From Acidimicrobiia bacterium (GTDB lineage Bacteria; Actinomycetota; Acidimicrobiia; Acidimicrobiales; Poriferisodalaceae): a DNA stretch of 64,000 nucleotides. Positions 25,529 through 43,955 of the stretch are shown piece after piece. Position 1 is the first letter of the stretch; every line of letters begins with the position of its first letter. Both the position numbers and the translations under genes were made by a program. The notes beneath the pieces were generated by a model. That model worked only from the letters and a program-made list of their open reading frames with translations, made no database searches and was not told the DNA's origin. The DNA lies in the NCBI GenBank assembly GCA_022820925.1, contig JAJEEO010000006.1, positions 186,001 to 250,000 on the forward strand. Direction: 5' to 3'.

Positions 25529-25917
25529 GTACATCCACCGAAGAGATCCTCGACGCCATCGGCAACATGACGGTGCTGGAGTTGGTCGAATTGAAGAAGG
25601 CGTTCGAAGAGCGCTTCGACGTCACCGCAGCGGTGGCGGCCCCGATGATGGTGGCAGCGGGAGCCGTTGCTGCCGACGGCGAGGGCGAAGCCGCCGAGGA
25701 CGCCGTCGACGAGGTGACCGTCACGCTCACTGCGATCGGCGACAAGAAGGTCCAGGTCATCAAGGAGGTGCGCTCGCTCACGAGCCTCGGCCTCAAGGAG
25801 GCCAAGGACCTCGTCGAGGCGGCGCCGAAGGCCGTGCTCGAGGGCGTTCCCAAGGCCGACGCCGACAAGGCCAGGGAGGCCCTCGAAGCAGTCGGCGCCA
25901 CCGTCGAAGTCGCCTGA
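25525..25917 (+). CDS. rplL: 50S ribosomal protein L7/L12
   Basis: A 130-residue stalk protein that recruits translation GTPases. The N-terminal dimerisation helix ([21 protein letters not shown]), an Ala/Glu-rich hinge around residues 40-60 and the C-terminal domain (FEVTVxL-type strand, [16 protein letters not shown]) are all present. GTG start overlaps the rplJ stop, so translation is coupled. Confidence 0.97.
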   Translation: MSTSTEEILDAIGNMTVLELVELKKAFEERFDVTAAVAAPMMVAAGAVAADGEGEAAEDAVDEVTVTLTAIGDKKVQVIKEVRSLTSLGLKEAKDLVEAAPKAVLEGVPKADADKAREALEAVGATVEVA

Positions 25918-25956
25918 TCCATCACGGCCACCTCCAACGCAGCCCGGGCGTCGCAG

Positions 25957-25986
25957 TTGTGGCGCTAGCGGGGTCCCCGATAGCGT
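25957..25986 (+). promoter_or_regulatory. Promoter for rpoB-rpoC
   Basis: TTGTGG (25957-25962) and TAGCGT (25981-25986) are separated by 18 bases. The box CAGTTGTGGCGCT around the -35 is shared letter for letter with the rpsL promoter. It predicts an untranslated leader of about 180 bases before the rpoB start; nothing else recognisable was seen in the 256-base gap. Confidence 0.6.
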
Positions 25987-26173
25987 TGATCCAGCCGTGG
26001 CACAGGTGGCCTCTTTTCTCGCGCACCCCACCAGTCCCCAGCATCGAGACCGAGCGTTGAGGTCACTGATCGCTGCGGACCCTCGCGACTGCGCGCGCCT
26101 CCAACCCACCATGAGTTGTCAACGGCAGTCGCCTGCGACCCATCCCGCACAACTGAACCACTAGGAGAGTCCG

Positions 26174-29803
<3,630 letters not shown>

Positions 29804-29866
29804 GCGGCACTGACAACCACTGACCGAAACTCGACGAGCCAGACACACGGGGCCAGAAACACTCAC

Positions 29867-33832
<3,966 letters not shown>

Positions 33833-33859
33833 GTCGATCCCAGCGCGTGCGGTTGCCAG

Positions 33860-33888
33860 TTGTGGCGCTGGGGCGCGCTGCCTAGCCT
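33860..33888 (+). promoter_or_regulatory. Promoter for rpsL-rpsG-fusA
   Basis: TTGTGG (33860-33865) and TAGCCT (33883-33888) are 17 bases apart. The CAGTTGTGGCGCT box is identical to that at the rpoB promoter. Leader of about 95 bases before rpsL. Confidence 0.6.
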
Positions 33889-33990
33889 TGACCGCCGGTT
33901 TCGGCGCGTTGCCGGTGGGGCAATGCGCAGATTTGCCGGCTCCTGTCCATGAGCCTGTCCCGCTGACAGCCCCAACCCGCAGAGGTTTTC

Positions 33991-34362
<372 letters not shown>

Positions 34363-34363
34363 C

Positions 34364-34834
34364 ATGCCACGCCGAGGCGCAGCGCCCCGCCGCGACATCG
34401 ACCCCGATCCCGTCTACGAGTCCACCCTGGTCACTCAGTTCATCAACAAGGTGCTGCGGCGCGGCAAGCGCTCGCTGGCCGAGCGCATCGTCTACGGCGC
34501 GATGGACCTTGTCGGCGAGCGCACCGGCGGCGAGCCGCTCGAGATCCTCAAGCGTGCGGTGGACAACACCCGACCCCAGGTCGAGGTGAAGAGCCGCCGG
34601 GTGGGCGGCGCCACCTACCAGGTGCCGGTCGAGGTGCGGCCACGCCGTGCCACCGCCCTGGCGATCCGCTGGATCGTGGGCTTCGCCCGCGAGCGCCGCG
34701 AACGCACCATGTCCGAACGTCTTGCGAACGAGCTGATGGATGCCTCCAACGGCACCGGCTCGGCGGCCAAGCGGCGCGAGGACACGCACCGCATGGCAGA
34801 GGCCAACAAGGCCTTCGCGCACTACCGCTGGTGA
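34364..34834 (+). CDS. rpsG: 30S ribosomal protein S7
   Basis: A 156-residue assembly protein of the 30S head. It begins [18 protein letters not shown], contains [20 protein letters not shown] and ends NKAFAHYRW, all conserved. In E. coli S7 also represses the str operon; nothing here shows whether that holds. Length normal. Confidence 0.98.
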   Translation: MPRRGAAPRRDIDPDPVYESTLVTQFINKVLRRGKRSLAERIVYGAMDLVGERTGGEPLEILKRAVDNTRPQVEVKSRRVGGATYQVPVEVRPRRATALAIRWIVGFARERRERTMSERLANELMDASNGTGSAAKRREDTHRMAEANKAFAHYRW

Positions 34835-34872
34835 TCTGATCGGGATATCTGATCAATTGAGGCACGTCTGAA

Positions 34873-36957
34873 ATGGCTCGAACGCAACCTCTCGACCGCG
34901 TCCGCAACATCGGGATCATGGCCCACATCGATGCGGGCAAGACCACGGTGACCGAGCGGATCCTCTACTACACCGGCGTCAACTACAAGATCGGCGAGGT
35001 CCACGACGGCGCCGCCACGATGGACTGGATGGAGCAGGAGCAGGAGCGGGGCATCACCATCACCTCCGCTGCTACCACCTGCCACTGGAACGACCACGTC
35101 ATCAACATCATCGACACACCGGGCCACGTGGACTTCACCGTCGAGGTGGAGCGCTCGCTGCGGGTGCTCGACGGGGCCGTTGCCGTGTTCGACGGCGTCG
35201 CCGGCGTCGAGCCGCAGACCGAGACCGTCTGGCGCCAGGCCGACCGCTACGGCGTGCCCCGCATGTGCTTCATCAACAAGCTGGACCGCACCGGAGCGTC
35301 GTTCTTCGGTTCGCTGGCCAGCATCGAGGACCGGTTGACCCCCAACACGGCAGTGCTGCAGCTGCCCATCGGCATCGAGGCCGGCTTTGAGGGCGTGGTC
35401 GACCTCGTCGCGATGAACGCAGTGGTGTGGAAGGGCGACGACCTCGGCGCCACCTACGACACCATCGAGATCCCCGCCGACCTGGTCGACCAAGCCGCCG
35501 AATACCGCAGCCTGCTGCTCGAGCGACTTGCCGATGTCGACGAGGACATCATGCTGGCGTACCTCGAAGGCGAAGACGTCGACGCCGCCACCGTGCGCCG
35601 CGCGATCCGCCAGGGCACGATCGACGGTCAGATTGTGCCGGTGCTCACCGGCAGCGCCTTCAAGAACAAGGGCGTGCAGCCGCTGCTCGATGCGGTCACG
35701 ACGTACCTGCCCTCGCCGGTGGACATCCCCGCCATCGGCGGCAGCTCGCTGAACGGCAGCGAGCAACTCGAGCGCAAGCCGAGCGACGACGAGCCGTTCT
35801 CGGCGCTCGCGTTCAAGATCATGACCGATCCCCACGTCGGCAAGCTGACCTATTTCCGGGTGTACAGCGGGAGCTTCGAGCGGGGCGGCCAGGTGCTCAA
35901 CACGACCACCGGGAACCGCGAGCGCATCGGGCGCATCCTGCAGATGCATGCCAACAACCGCGAAGACCGCGAGAACATCGCGACCGGCGACATCGTCGCC
36001 GGGATCGGGCTGAAGAACACCCGCACCGGCGACACGCTGTGCGAATCGTCCAAGCCGATCGTGCTCGAGCAGCTCGACTTTCCCGACCCGGTCGTGCACG
36101 TCGCCGTCGAGCCGAAGTCCAAGGGCGATCAGGACAAGCTGGGCCGGGCGCTGACGGCGCTCAGCGAGGAAGATCCCACCTTCCAGGTCAAGACCGATCA
36201 CGAGACCGGCCAGACCGTCATCTCGGGCATGGGCGAGCTGCACCTCGAAGTGCTCGTCGACCGGATGCTGCGGGAGTTCAAGGTGGACGCGTCCATCGGC
36301 AAGCCGCAGGTGGCCTACCGCGAGACGATCACCGCTCCCGTCGAGAAGTTCGAATACCGCCACATCAAGCAGACCGGCGGCTCGGGCCAGTACGCCGTGG
36401 TGGTCATCAACCTGAAGCCGTCAGACCCGGGCGAGGGGTACGTCTTCGAGGACCACATCCGTGGCGGCGTGATCCCGCGTGAGTACATCAGCTCGGTGGA
36501 TGCGGGCCTGCAGTCGTCGCTGGAGAACGGCCCGCTGGCCGGCTTCCCGCTGGTGGATGTGTCGGTCGATCTCATCGACGGCAACCACCATGACGTCGAC
36601 TCCTCGGAGATGGCGTTCAAGATCGCCGGCACGATGGCCATGCGCGACGCCGCCCGCCTGGCGCGGCCGGTCCTGCTGGAACCGGTCATGTCGGTCGAGG
36701 TGGTGACGCCCGAGGACTACATGGGCGACGTCATCGGCGACCTCAACTCCCGGCGCGGCCGTGTCGGCCAGATGGAGCTGCGCGGCGTCAACCAGGTGAT
36801 CGATGCCAAGGTGCCGCTGTCGGAGATGTTCGGCTACGCGAACGACCTGCGGTCCCGTACCCAGGGCCGAGCCACCTACAGCATGCAGTTCGACAACTAC
36901 GAGCAAGTGCCGTCCAGCATCGCCGAGGAGATCATCAAGCGCATCCGCGGTGAATGA
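34873..36957 (+). CDS. fusA: Elongation factor G
   Basis: A 694-residue GTPase that drives ribosomal translocation. G-domain motifs are AHIDAGKTT (P loop), [12 protein letters not shown] (switch), DTPGHVDFT and NKLDRTG. Domain II to V markers include [13 protein letters not shown] and [16 protein letters not shown]. It belongs to the standard EF-G group by length and by unbroken motifs. Third gene of the str transcript; a strong hairpin follows its stop, so tuf has its own promoter. Confidence 0.98.
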   Translation: MARTQPLDRVRNIGIMAHIDAGKTTVTERILYYTGVNYKIGEVHDGAATMDWMEQEQERGITITSAATTCHWNDHVINIIDTPGHVDFTVEVERSLRVLDGAVAVFDGVAGVEPQTETVWRQADRYGVPRMCFINKLDRTGASFFGSLASIEDRLTPNTAVLQLPIGIEAGFEGVVDLVAMNAVVWKGDDLGATYDTIEIPADLVDQAAEYRSLLLERLADVDEDIMLAYLEGEDVDAATVRRAIRQGTIDGQIVPVLTGSAFKNKGVQPLLDAVTTYLPSPVDIPAIGGSSLNGSEQLERKPSDDEPFSALAFKIMTDPHVGKLTYFRVYSGSFERGGQVLNTTTGNRERIGRILQMHANNREDRENIATGDIVAGIGLKNTRTGDTLCESSKPIVLEQLDFPDPVVHVAVEPKSKGDQDKLGRALTALSEEDPTFQVKTDHETGQTVISGMGELHLEVLVDRMLREFKVDASIGKPQVAYRETITAPVEKFEYRHIKQTGGSGQYAVVVINLKPSDPGEGYVFEDHIRGGVIPREYISSVDAGLQSSLENGPLAGFPLVDVSVDLIDGNHHDVDSSEMAFKIAGTMAMRDAARLARPVLLEPVMSVEVVTPEDYMGDVIGDLNSRRGRVGQMELRGVNQVIDAKVPLSEMFGYANDLRSRTQGRATYSMQFDNYEQVPSSIAEEIIKRIRGE

Positions 36958-36958
36958 C

Positions 36959-36977
36959 CCTGCCCGCGGCGGGCAGG
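36959..36977 (+). terminator. Hairpin after fusA
   Basis: CCTGCCCG-CGG-CGGGCAGG forms an eight-pair hairpin beginning one base after the fusA stop. There is no T-tract, as is common in high-GC bacteria. It probably separates the str transcript from tuf. Confidence 0.5.
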
Positions 36978-37017
36978 CTGCGGCCCGTGCCAGTGCGGGC
37001 CAATGTGGCTGTTCTTA

Positions 37018-37046
37018 TTGGAACTCGGCCACGGCATCCCTAGCCT
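37018..37046 (+). promoter_or_regulatory. Promoter for tuf-rpsJ
   Basis: TTGGAA (37018-37023) and TAGCCT (37041-37046) with a 17-base spacer. The sequence upstream is locally AT-richer (GTTCTTATTGG). Leader of about 90 bases before tuf. Confidence 0.65.
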
Positions 37047-37049
37047 CAC

Positions 37050-37064
37050 ACCGTTCAGAACGGT
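37050..37064. promoter_or_regulatory. Perfect palindrome at the tuf transcription start
   Basis: ACCGTTC-A-GAACGGT is a perfect seven-plus-seven inverted repeat starting four bases after the tuf -10 element, so it covers the expected start point of transcription. It could be an operator or a 5-prime stem on the mRNA. Confidence 0.5.
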
Positions 37065-37143
37065 GAAGAAACAAAGAAAACAGACAACCCTGCACCTCAC
37101 TCTCCCCCGATAGGCGAGCAGAACCCCGAAAGGCGGGTACGAC

Positions 37144-38328
<1,185 letters not shown>

Positions 38329-38347
38329 AACCGGCGGGAACAGTTCG

Positions 38348-38662
38348 ATGGCAGCACCTCGCATCCGGATGCGTCTCAAGGCCTACGACCACGAGATCGT
38401 GGACCAGTCGGCGCAGAAGATCACCGAGACGGTGCTGCGCACCAACGCCAAGGTGCGCGGCCCCGTGCCGCTGCCCACCGAGAAGCACCGCTACACGGTC
38501 GTGCGGTCTCCCCACAAGGACAAGGACTCGCGGGAGCACTTCGAGATGCGCATCCACAAGCGCCTCATCGACGTGATCGATCCCACCGACAAGACGGTCG
38601 ACTCGCTCCAGCGTCTCGACCTGCCCGCCGGCGTCGAGATCGAGCTCAAAGTCCAGCCCTAG
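38348..38662 (+). CDS. rpsJ: 30S ribosomal protein S10
   Basis: A 104-residue protein of the 30S head that also serves NusB-type antitermination complexes. It contains [40 protein letters not shown] and [13 protein letters not shown], all standard. The start at 38348 is set by homology. Unlike most bacteria, rplC does not follow: three hairpins and a 5.5-kb block come next, so S10 is transcribed with tuf rather than with the S10 operon. Confidence 0.97.
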   Translation: MAAPRIRMRLKAYDHEIVDQSAQKITETVLRTNAKVRGPVPLPTEKHRYTVVRSPHKDKDSREHFEMRIHKRLIDVIDPTDKTVDSLQRLDLPAGVEIELKVQP

Positions 38663-38672
38663 CGCACCTGCC

Positions 38673-38752
38673 CGCCCGCGAGCGGGCGCGGTTCTGGTTC
38701 TATCCGCCCGCGAGCGGGCGCTGTGCTGGTTCTATCCGCCCGCGAGCGGGCG
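38673..38752. repeat. Three palindromic repeats, 32-base period
   Basis: The 16-base palindrome CGCCCGCGAGCGGGCG occurs at 38673-38688, 38705-38720 and 38737-38752, exactly 32 bases apart, with similar 16-base spacers (ending GGTTCTATC). Each can form a seven-pair hairpin, and together they should stop transcription from rpsJ. Read on the other strand, the third copy is the last codons (PLAGG) of the MoaD-like gene, and the spacer carries that gene's TAG stop, so the array is a repeated gene end. Confidence 0.9.
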
Positions 38753-38983
38753 GACTAAGTGCACCTCTGAGGTTGGGGTGAGGGCTTCGAGCCAGGGGTC
38801 GGGGATGATCTCGCCGTCGATGGCGACTGCCGTCGAGGACGTCTCGACGAGGTGTGCGTTGAGCGAGGGGTAGCGCTCTGCGAGCTGACGCACCAGCTCG
38901 CGCACGTTTGCCGCGTCGATGGTGACCTCAGATGTGCCGCCGGTGTGCTGGCGCTGGTCGGTCGAGAAGTGAACGACCGCCAT
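38732..38983 (-). CDS. MoaD/ThiS family sulfur-carrier protein
   Basis: An 83-residue ubiquitin-like protein ending VHLVRPLAGG. The C-terminal Gly-Gly is the residue pair that is adenylated and turned into a thiocarboxylate in MoaD, which gives sulfur to molybdopterin. Middle segments (VRELVRQLAERYPSLNAHL, TAVAIDGEIIPD) fit the beta-grasp fold. It lies next to a molybdenum hydroxylase operon, so a role in cofactor making is the simplest guess, but no moaE or moaB is nearby. ThiS or a siderophore/cysteine-synthesis carrier are alternatives. Confidence 0.75.
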   Translation of the reverse strand: MAVVHFSTDQRQHTGGTSEVTIDAANVRELVRQLAERYPSLNAHLVETSSTAVAIDGEIIPDPWLEALTPTSEVHLVRPLAGG

Positions 38984-39024
38984 CGAGTCGCCCCGAGAAT
39001 CGGCCCAGCGGCTTCGGGCTGCGA

Positions 39025-41298
39025 TCAGCTCTCGGCGGCTGTCAGTGCTTCGAGCACTCGCGGCGGCGAGAGCGGCAGGTCGCTGATGCGCACGCCGGTG
39101 GCATCGGCCACGGCGTTGGCCATGACCGGCAGCGGCGGCACGATGCCCACCTCGCCGACGCCGCGCACGCCGTAGGGATGCGACGGGTTCGGCACCTCCA
39201 CGATGCAGGTTTCGATCATGGGCAGATCCGATGCCACCGGGATGCGGTAGTCGAGGAATCCCGGATTCTCGAGGTTGCCGTCGTCTGAGTAGATGTACTC
39301 CTCATTCAGCGCCCAGCCGATGCCCTGCACGACGCCGCCCTGCATCTGGCCTTCCACGTAGCTCGGGTGGATCGCCGTGCCGGCGTCCTGCGCGGTGGTG
39401 TAGCGCTCGACGGTGACCCGGCCGGTCTCTTGGTCGACCGACACGTCGGCGACCTGGACCGAGAAGGCCGGGCCGGCGCCCCGGGCATTCAGCGACGCCG
39501 TGGCGCCCAGCGGGCCGCCGGTGCGCTTCGCGTTGCCGGTGATGGCAGCCAGCGTCAGCGGCTCCTGCTCGCCAGGTCCGTGCACGGCCGAGCCGTCCAC
39601 CCACTCGACCTCTTCCACGTCGCAGTCCCAGGTCTTGGCCGCACGCTTGCGCAGCTGCTCCTTGAGATCGCGGCAGGCCTCCACGACGGCCATGCCCGTC
39701 GCGAACGTGGCGCGGCTGCCCTCGGTCACGTCGGTGAAGCCGACCACCTCGGTGTCGCCCACAACCGGTTGGATCAGGTGCACATCGAGGCCCAGTTCCT
39801 CGGCGGCCATCAGCGCCATCGACGCCCGGCTGCCGCCGATGTCGGGGCTGCCGGTAATCACCGTGGCGGTGCCGTTCTCGTTCAGGTTGACCGTTGCGCT
39901 CGGCGCCTCGCCGATGTTGAACCAGAACCCGCTGGCCACGCCGCGGCCCTGCCCTTCGGGCAGCTCCGACTGGTAGTGATCGCTGTCACGGATCGCTTCG
40001 AGGCACTCGCGCAGGCCGATCATCGGCCACTTGGGCCCGTACGGCGTCGGATCGCCTTGGGAGGGACAGTTGTGGATGCGCAGGTCGATCGGATCCATGC
40101 CGACACGCGCCGCGATCTCGTCGACCACCGAGTCCATCGCGAACGCCGCCGCGGGTGCCGACGGCGCCCGGTAGGCCACGTTGACCGGCCGGTTGAGCAC
40201 CACGTCGAAGCCCTCCACATAGAGGTGATCGAGGGTGTAGGCCGACACGACGCACATGCAGCCGAGCATCGCGGCGATGCCCTGGAAGGCCCCGTTCTCG
40301 TAGGCCAGCCAGGCCTTCGCCGTGGTGATCGTGCCGTCGTTGCGGGCGCCCACCTTCATCTTGATGATCGCCCCGGGGGCGGGACCGGTTGCGCGGAACA
40401 CGTCCTCGCGGCTCATCACGATCTTGACCGGGCGGCCCGCCTTCGTCGAGAGCAGCGCCGCCACCGGCTCGATGTAGATCGTCGTCTTGCCGCCGAAGCC
40501 GCCGCCGATCTCGGCGGGGATCACCTTGATGCGCGAGGTGTCCCAGCCCAGCACCGTGGCTGTCGACGACCGCACCATGAAGTGGCCCTGCGACGAAGCC
40601 CAGATGACCGCCTTGCCTTCCTGGTCGCAGTCGACCACGCAGGCGTGCGGCTCGATGTAGCCCTGGTGCACGGCCTGGGTCGAGAACTCCCGCTCGATCA
40701 CGATGTCGGCCTCGGCGAACCCCTGCTCGACATCGCCGCGCTCGTACACGGTGCGCGCAGCGATGTTCGACGGCTCGGTGGGCCGCGGCTCGACGCCGCG
40801 GGTGAACAGGTTGTCGTGCAGCACCGGTGCGTCGTCAGCCATCGCGTCGGCGATGTTCAGCACGTGGGGCAGCAGCTCGTAGGTGACCTCGATGGCCTCC
40901 GCCGCGGCCTTGGCCTCACGGCGCGTCGACGCCGCCACCGCAGCCACGGCGTGGCCGCTGTACAGCACCGTGTCGCGGGCGATGACCGTGCACATCAGGT
41001 TGCGGGTCGCGCCCTTGGGCGGTGCTTCGGGGAAGTCGGCCCCGGTGACCACGGCCTTCACGCCAGGCATCGCCTCGGCGGCTGAGGTGTCGATCGACAC
41101 GATCCGGGCGTGGGGATGCGGCGAGCGCAGGATGTGCCCGTACAGCATCCCCGGCAGGTTCAGGTCGGCCGCGTAGCGGGCCTTGCCGGCGACCTTGTCG
41201 AGTCCGTCGTGGCGGACGGGGCGGGTGCCGACCCAGCGGTACCCGCTGGCGCCATTGCCATTGGTGCCGGTGCTTGCGGGAGCTTCAGTGGTGCTCAT
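39025..41298 (-). CDS. Xanthine dehydrogenase/CO dehydrogenase family molybdopterin-binding subunit
   Basis: A 757-residue large subunit of a molybdenum hydroxylase. It starts the catalytic part at RPVRHDGLDKVAGKARYAAD and has PAEIGGGFGGKTTIYIEP (Moco loop) and a catalytic Glu716 in RGVGEVGIVPP. The active-site loop reads AYRAPS (residues 375-380), unlike AYxCSFR of form I CO dehydrogenase and AYRGAGR of form II, so it is probably not a CO dehydrogenase; the substrate may be an aldehyde, purine or aromatic heterocycle. Third gene of the FAD, iron-sulfur, Mo operon. Confidence 0.9.
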   Translation of the reverse strand: MSTTEAPASTGTNGNGASGYRWVGTRPVRHDGLDKVAGKARYAADLNLPGMLYGHILRSPHPHARIVSIDTSAAEAMPGVKAVVTGADFPEAPPKGATRNLMCTVIARDTVLYSGHAVAAVAASTRREAKAAAEAIEVTYELLPHVLNIADAMADDAPVLHDNLFTRGVEPRPTEPSNIAARTVYERGDVEQGFAEADIVIEREFSTQAVHQGYIEPHACVVDCDQEGKAVIWASSQGHFMVRSSTATVLGWDTSRIKVIPAEIGGGFGGKTTIYIEPVAALLSTKAGRPVKIVMSREDVFRATGPAPGAIIKMKVGARNDGTITTAKAWLAYENGAFQGIAAMLGCMCVVSAYTLDHLYVEGFDVVLNRPVNVAYRAPSAPAAAFAMDSVVDEIAARVGMDPIDLRIHNCPSQGDPTPYGPKWPMIGLRECLEAIRDSDHYQSELPEGQGRGVASGFWFNIGEAPSATVNLNENGTATVITGSPDIGGSRASMALMAAEELGLDVHLIQPVVGDTEVVGFTDVTEGSRATFATGMAVVEACRDLKEQLRKRAAKTWDCDVEEVEWVDGSAVHGPGEQEPLTLAAITGNAKRTGGPLGATASLNARGAGPAFSVQVADVSVDQETGRVTVERYTTAQDAGTAIHPSYVEGQMQGGVVQGIGWALNEEYIYSDDGNLENPGFLDYRIPVASDLPMIETCIVEVPNPSHPYGVRGVGEVGIVPPLPVMANAVADATGVRISDLPLSPPRVLEALTAAES

Positions 41299-41349
41299 GT
41301 TGTGGTGTCCTTCTGCGATGTCGGGCGAGTCTCAGCCAGCCGATGTCAA

Positions 41350-41829
41350 TCAGGCTGGGGTACGGATCTGGACGGCGGCCTCGAGCACCGAGCGCACGAT
41401 CTTGTCGTAGCCGGTGCAGCGGCACAGGTTGCCGGCGAGCGCGTAGCGCACTTCGGTCTCGGTGGGGTCGGGGTTCTCGTCGAGGAGTGCCTTGGCGGCG
41501 ACCAGGAACCCGGGCGTGCAGATGCCGCACTGCAGCGCAGCTCCTTCGAGGAAGCACTGCTGCAGCGGGTGCAGTTCGTCGGCGCTGGCGAGACCTTCAC
41601 AGGTGGTGATGGCCGCACCGTCGGCCTCGGGGGCGAAGATCAGGCACGAGCACTGCAGCCGCCCGTTCATGATGATCGAGCACGCTCCGCAGTCGCCGGT
41701 GCCGCAGCCTTCCTTGGCCCCGATCAGCCCCAGCTCGTCACGCAGCGCGTTGAGCAGCGATTCGCCGTCTTCGGTCAGAAAGTCAACGGCGTCGCCGTTG
41801 ACCTCGCAGTTCACATGGGTGCGGCTCAT
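41350..41829 (-). CDS. 2Fe-2S subunit of molybdenum hydroxylase
   Basis: A 159-residue electron-transfer subunit with two [2Fe-2S] clusters. The plant-type cluster uses KEGCGTGDCGACS plus a Cys at LQCSCL; the second cluster uses LQCGICTPG and GNLCRCTGY. It links the Mo subunit to the FAD subunit. ATG overlaps the FAD-subunit stop by one base (TGATG), so the operon is tightly coupled; the Mo-subunit gene starts 51 bases further on. Confidence 0.95.
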   Translation of the reverse strand: MSRTHVNCEVNGDAVDFLTEDGESLLNALRDELGLIGAKEGCGTGDCGACSIIMNGRLQCSCLIFAPEADGAAITTCEGLASADELHPLQQCFLEGAALQCGICTPGFLVAAKALLDENPDPTETEVRYALAGNLCRCTGYDKIVRSVLEAAVQIRTPA

Positions 41830-42719
41830 CAGGACGCCCTCTCTTCATTGCTGGTCTGTCCGTTGCGTGTGCGAATCCGGTCGGCGGCAATGCCGGCGGC
41901 TCGACGGGTGAGCACGCCGGCGACCTGGCGCCGGTAGTCGATCGTGCCCCGCTTGTCGTCGATGGGGTTGCAGGCGTCGCTGGCGGCCGCGGCTGCGGCA
42001 GCCAGCGCTGCATCGTCGAGGCTGCTGCCCACCAGCGCTGCCTCAGCGGCGGGCACCCGCACCACAGTCGGCGCCACTGCGCCGAGCGCGACCGAGGCCG
42101 CGCTGACAGTGCCGTCGCCGTCCAGCGTGATGCGCACCCCGGCGCCCACGACAGCGATGTCCATCTCGGTGCGGGGGATGAGCCGCAAGTAGGCATCGGA
42201 GGTGCGAGCCGCAGGACGGGCCATCTCGAAGCACACGACGATCTCGTCATGTGCCAGCGACGTCTGGCCGGGCCCCGTCACCACCTCGGCCACCGACACC
42301 CGGCGCTCGCCGCCACCACCTGCGATCACGGCGACGGCATCGTTCACCACGAGGGCCGGCACCGAGTCGGCGGCAGGGGAGGCATTGCACAGGTTGCCGC
42401 CGAGGCTGCAGCGATTCTGGATCTGGTCCGAACCGATCAGGCCTGCGGCTTCTGACAGGCCCGGGAAGTCGGCGGTGAAAGCGGCGTCTGCGGTCAGCAC
42501 CGAGGTCGGCACCGCAGCGCCGACGCTCCAGGTGTCGCCCTCGAGACCGACCGACATCAGCCGGTCGATCTTCTTGAGATCGATCACCATCGACGGCTCG
42601 GGCCGCCCGCCACGCATCTGCGGCACAACGTCGGTGGCACCGGCAAACACGATGGCGTCGCCGTCAGCGGCGAGCAGGGCTCTGGCCTCGTCAATGGTGG
42701 TCGGCGCGGCGTATCTCAT
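41829..42719 (-). CDS. FAD-binding subunit of molybdenum hydroxylase
   Basis: A 296-residue FAD subunit. FAD-contacting motifs are VFAGATDVVPQM at the N-terminus and QIQNRCSLGGNLCNASPAAD in the middle. The C-terminal domain is Ala-rich, as in CoxM-type subunits. Start 42719 is chosen because GAGGGAG lies nine bases upstream; the ATG three codons earlier (42728) would sit directly against that site. First gene of the operon; divergent from the MDR gene across 190 bases. Confidence 0.92.
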   Translation of the reverse strand: MRYAAPTTIDEARALLAADGDAIVFAGATDVVPQMRGGRPEPSMVIDLKKIDRLMSVGLEGDTWSVGAAVPTSVLTADAAFTADFPGLSEAAGLIGSDQIQNRCSLGGNLCNASPAADSVPALVVNDAVAVIAGGGGERRVSVAEVVTGPGQTSLAHDEIVVCFEMARPAARTSDAYLRLIPRTEMDIAVVGAGVRITLDGDGTVSAASVALGAVAPTVVRVPAAEAALVGSSLDDAALAAAAAAASDACNPIDDKRGTIDYRRQVAGVLTRRAAGIAADRIRTRNGQTSNEERAS

Positions 42720-42909
42720 GCGGCGCATCTCCCTCGTGTGCGGCGGATAGCGGCGGATTCGGCAGCGCTGCCGCCCAGCGGCGGCACTCCCGGCAGCGGA
42801 CGATAGTTGCGCAGCGCCTGCGGCGTGGCGCTTGACGCGGTTGCCTCACTGGGACAGGTCGCAAGAAACCGGCAATCATGTCGGGCGGCGACGAAGCAAG
42901 GAGAAGGAC

Positions 42910-43935
42910 ATGGCTACCGAGACGGTGTCGACGCGGGTGTCGGACTGCGTGGTGCTGGCGAGCGTGCCTGACGGGCCGCTCAGTGCAGAGCACTTCGCGC
43001 TGCAGCCCGAAGAGGTGCCTGAGCCCGGACTGGGTGAGGTGCTCGTGCGGGTGCAGGCGCTCACCATCGGTGCCGGACAGCGAGCCGGGCTGCAGGGCAG
43101 TGCCAGCTATGCCGGCGCACCTGAGGCGGGTGTGGTCATGCGCGGCACCGGCGCCGGCGTGGTCGAGGTCTCCAATGCCGAGGGGATCAACGTCGGCGAC
43201 ACGGTCGTGGGGTGGACCGGCTGGCGCCGCCACGCGGTAATGGCCGCCGGCGAGCTGCGCGTCGCGGACAGCGCGCTCGACCCCGCCCTGCACCTCGGCG
43301 TGCTCGGCACGAACGGGCTCACCGCCTACTTCGGCTTGCTCGACGTCGGGCGACCACAAGCGGGCGAGACCGTGGTGGTGTCCGCAGCGGCGGGATCGGT
43401 GGGTCACATTGCGGGGCAGATCGCCAAGGCGCAGGGCTGCCGGGTCGTCGGCGTGGCCGGCTCGGATGAGAAGTGCTCGCTGCTGGTCGACGAGATCGGC
43501 TTCGACGCGGCGATCAACCGCCATTCGCCCGACTTCCGGGCCGAGTTCCGGGCGGCCACGCCCGACCGCATCAACGTGTACTTCGACAACACGGGCGGCG
43601 AGATCCTCGGCTCCGCGCTCTTCCGCATGGCCACGTTCGGCCGCATCGTGTGCTGCGGTGCCGTCTCGGCCTATGACACCGCCAATCCCGATCCCAGCCC
43701 GCGAGGCATCCCGGGCCTGCTGGTGAACAATCAGGTGCGCATGCAGGGCTTCATCGTGTTCTCTTACGCCGACCGCTACGACGAGGCCCGCGCCCAGATG
43801 CGCGAGTGGATCGACGCGGGATCGCTGGTGCCCCGCCATGTCACCTACGACGGCCTCGAATCCGCCGGCGGAGCTTTTGTCGATTTGCTGGGCGGACGCA
43901 CCATCGGCACCACCATCGTCCGCCTCGGCGACTGA
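42910..43935 (+). CDS. Zinc-free MDR oxidoreductase (NADP-dependent reductase family)
   Basis: A 341-residue medium-chain reductase of the leukotriene-B4-dehydrogenase / enoyl reductase branch, which needs no zinc. The NADP loop reads VVVSAAAGSVGHIAGQIAK and is followed by the typical RVVGVAGSDEKCSLL; NVYFDNTGGEIL and YDTANPDPSPRGIPG are branch markers. AAGGAGAAGGAC precedes ATG 42910. It reads toward rplC and ends 21 bases before the rplC promoter. It may reduce enones or quinones linked to the neighbouring hydroxylase, but this is only inferred from position. Confidence 0.87.
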   Translation: MATETVSTRVSDCVVLASVPDGPLSAEHFALQPEEVPEPGLGEVLVRVQALTIGAGQRAGLQGSASYAGAPEAGVVMRGTGAGVVEVSNAEGINVGDTVVGWTGWRRHAVMAAGELRVADSALDPALHLGVLGTNGLTAYFGLLDVGRPQAGETVVVSAAAGSVGHIAGQIAKAQGCRVVGVAGSDEKCSLLVDEIGFDAAINRHSPDFRAEFRAATPDRINVYFDNTGGEILGSALFRMATFGRIVCCGAVSAYDTANPDPSPRGIPGLLVNNQVRMQGFIVFSYADRYDEARAQMREWIDAGSLVPRHVTYDGLESAGGAFVDLLGGRTIGTTIVRLGD

Positions 43936-43955
43936 GCTTCGGCCCATAGATCGGG

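Noticed and set aside
38673..38752. CRISPR-like look of the 32-base repeats
   Set aside because: Only three units, spacers nearly identical to each other, and the repeat is a gene end read on the minus strand; there are no cas genes.
39025..42719. Calling the molybdenum hydroxylase an aerobic CO dehydrogenase
   Set aside because: The active-site loop lacks the form I Cys signature and differs from form II, so the substrate was left open.
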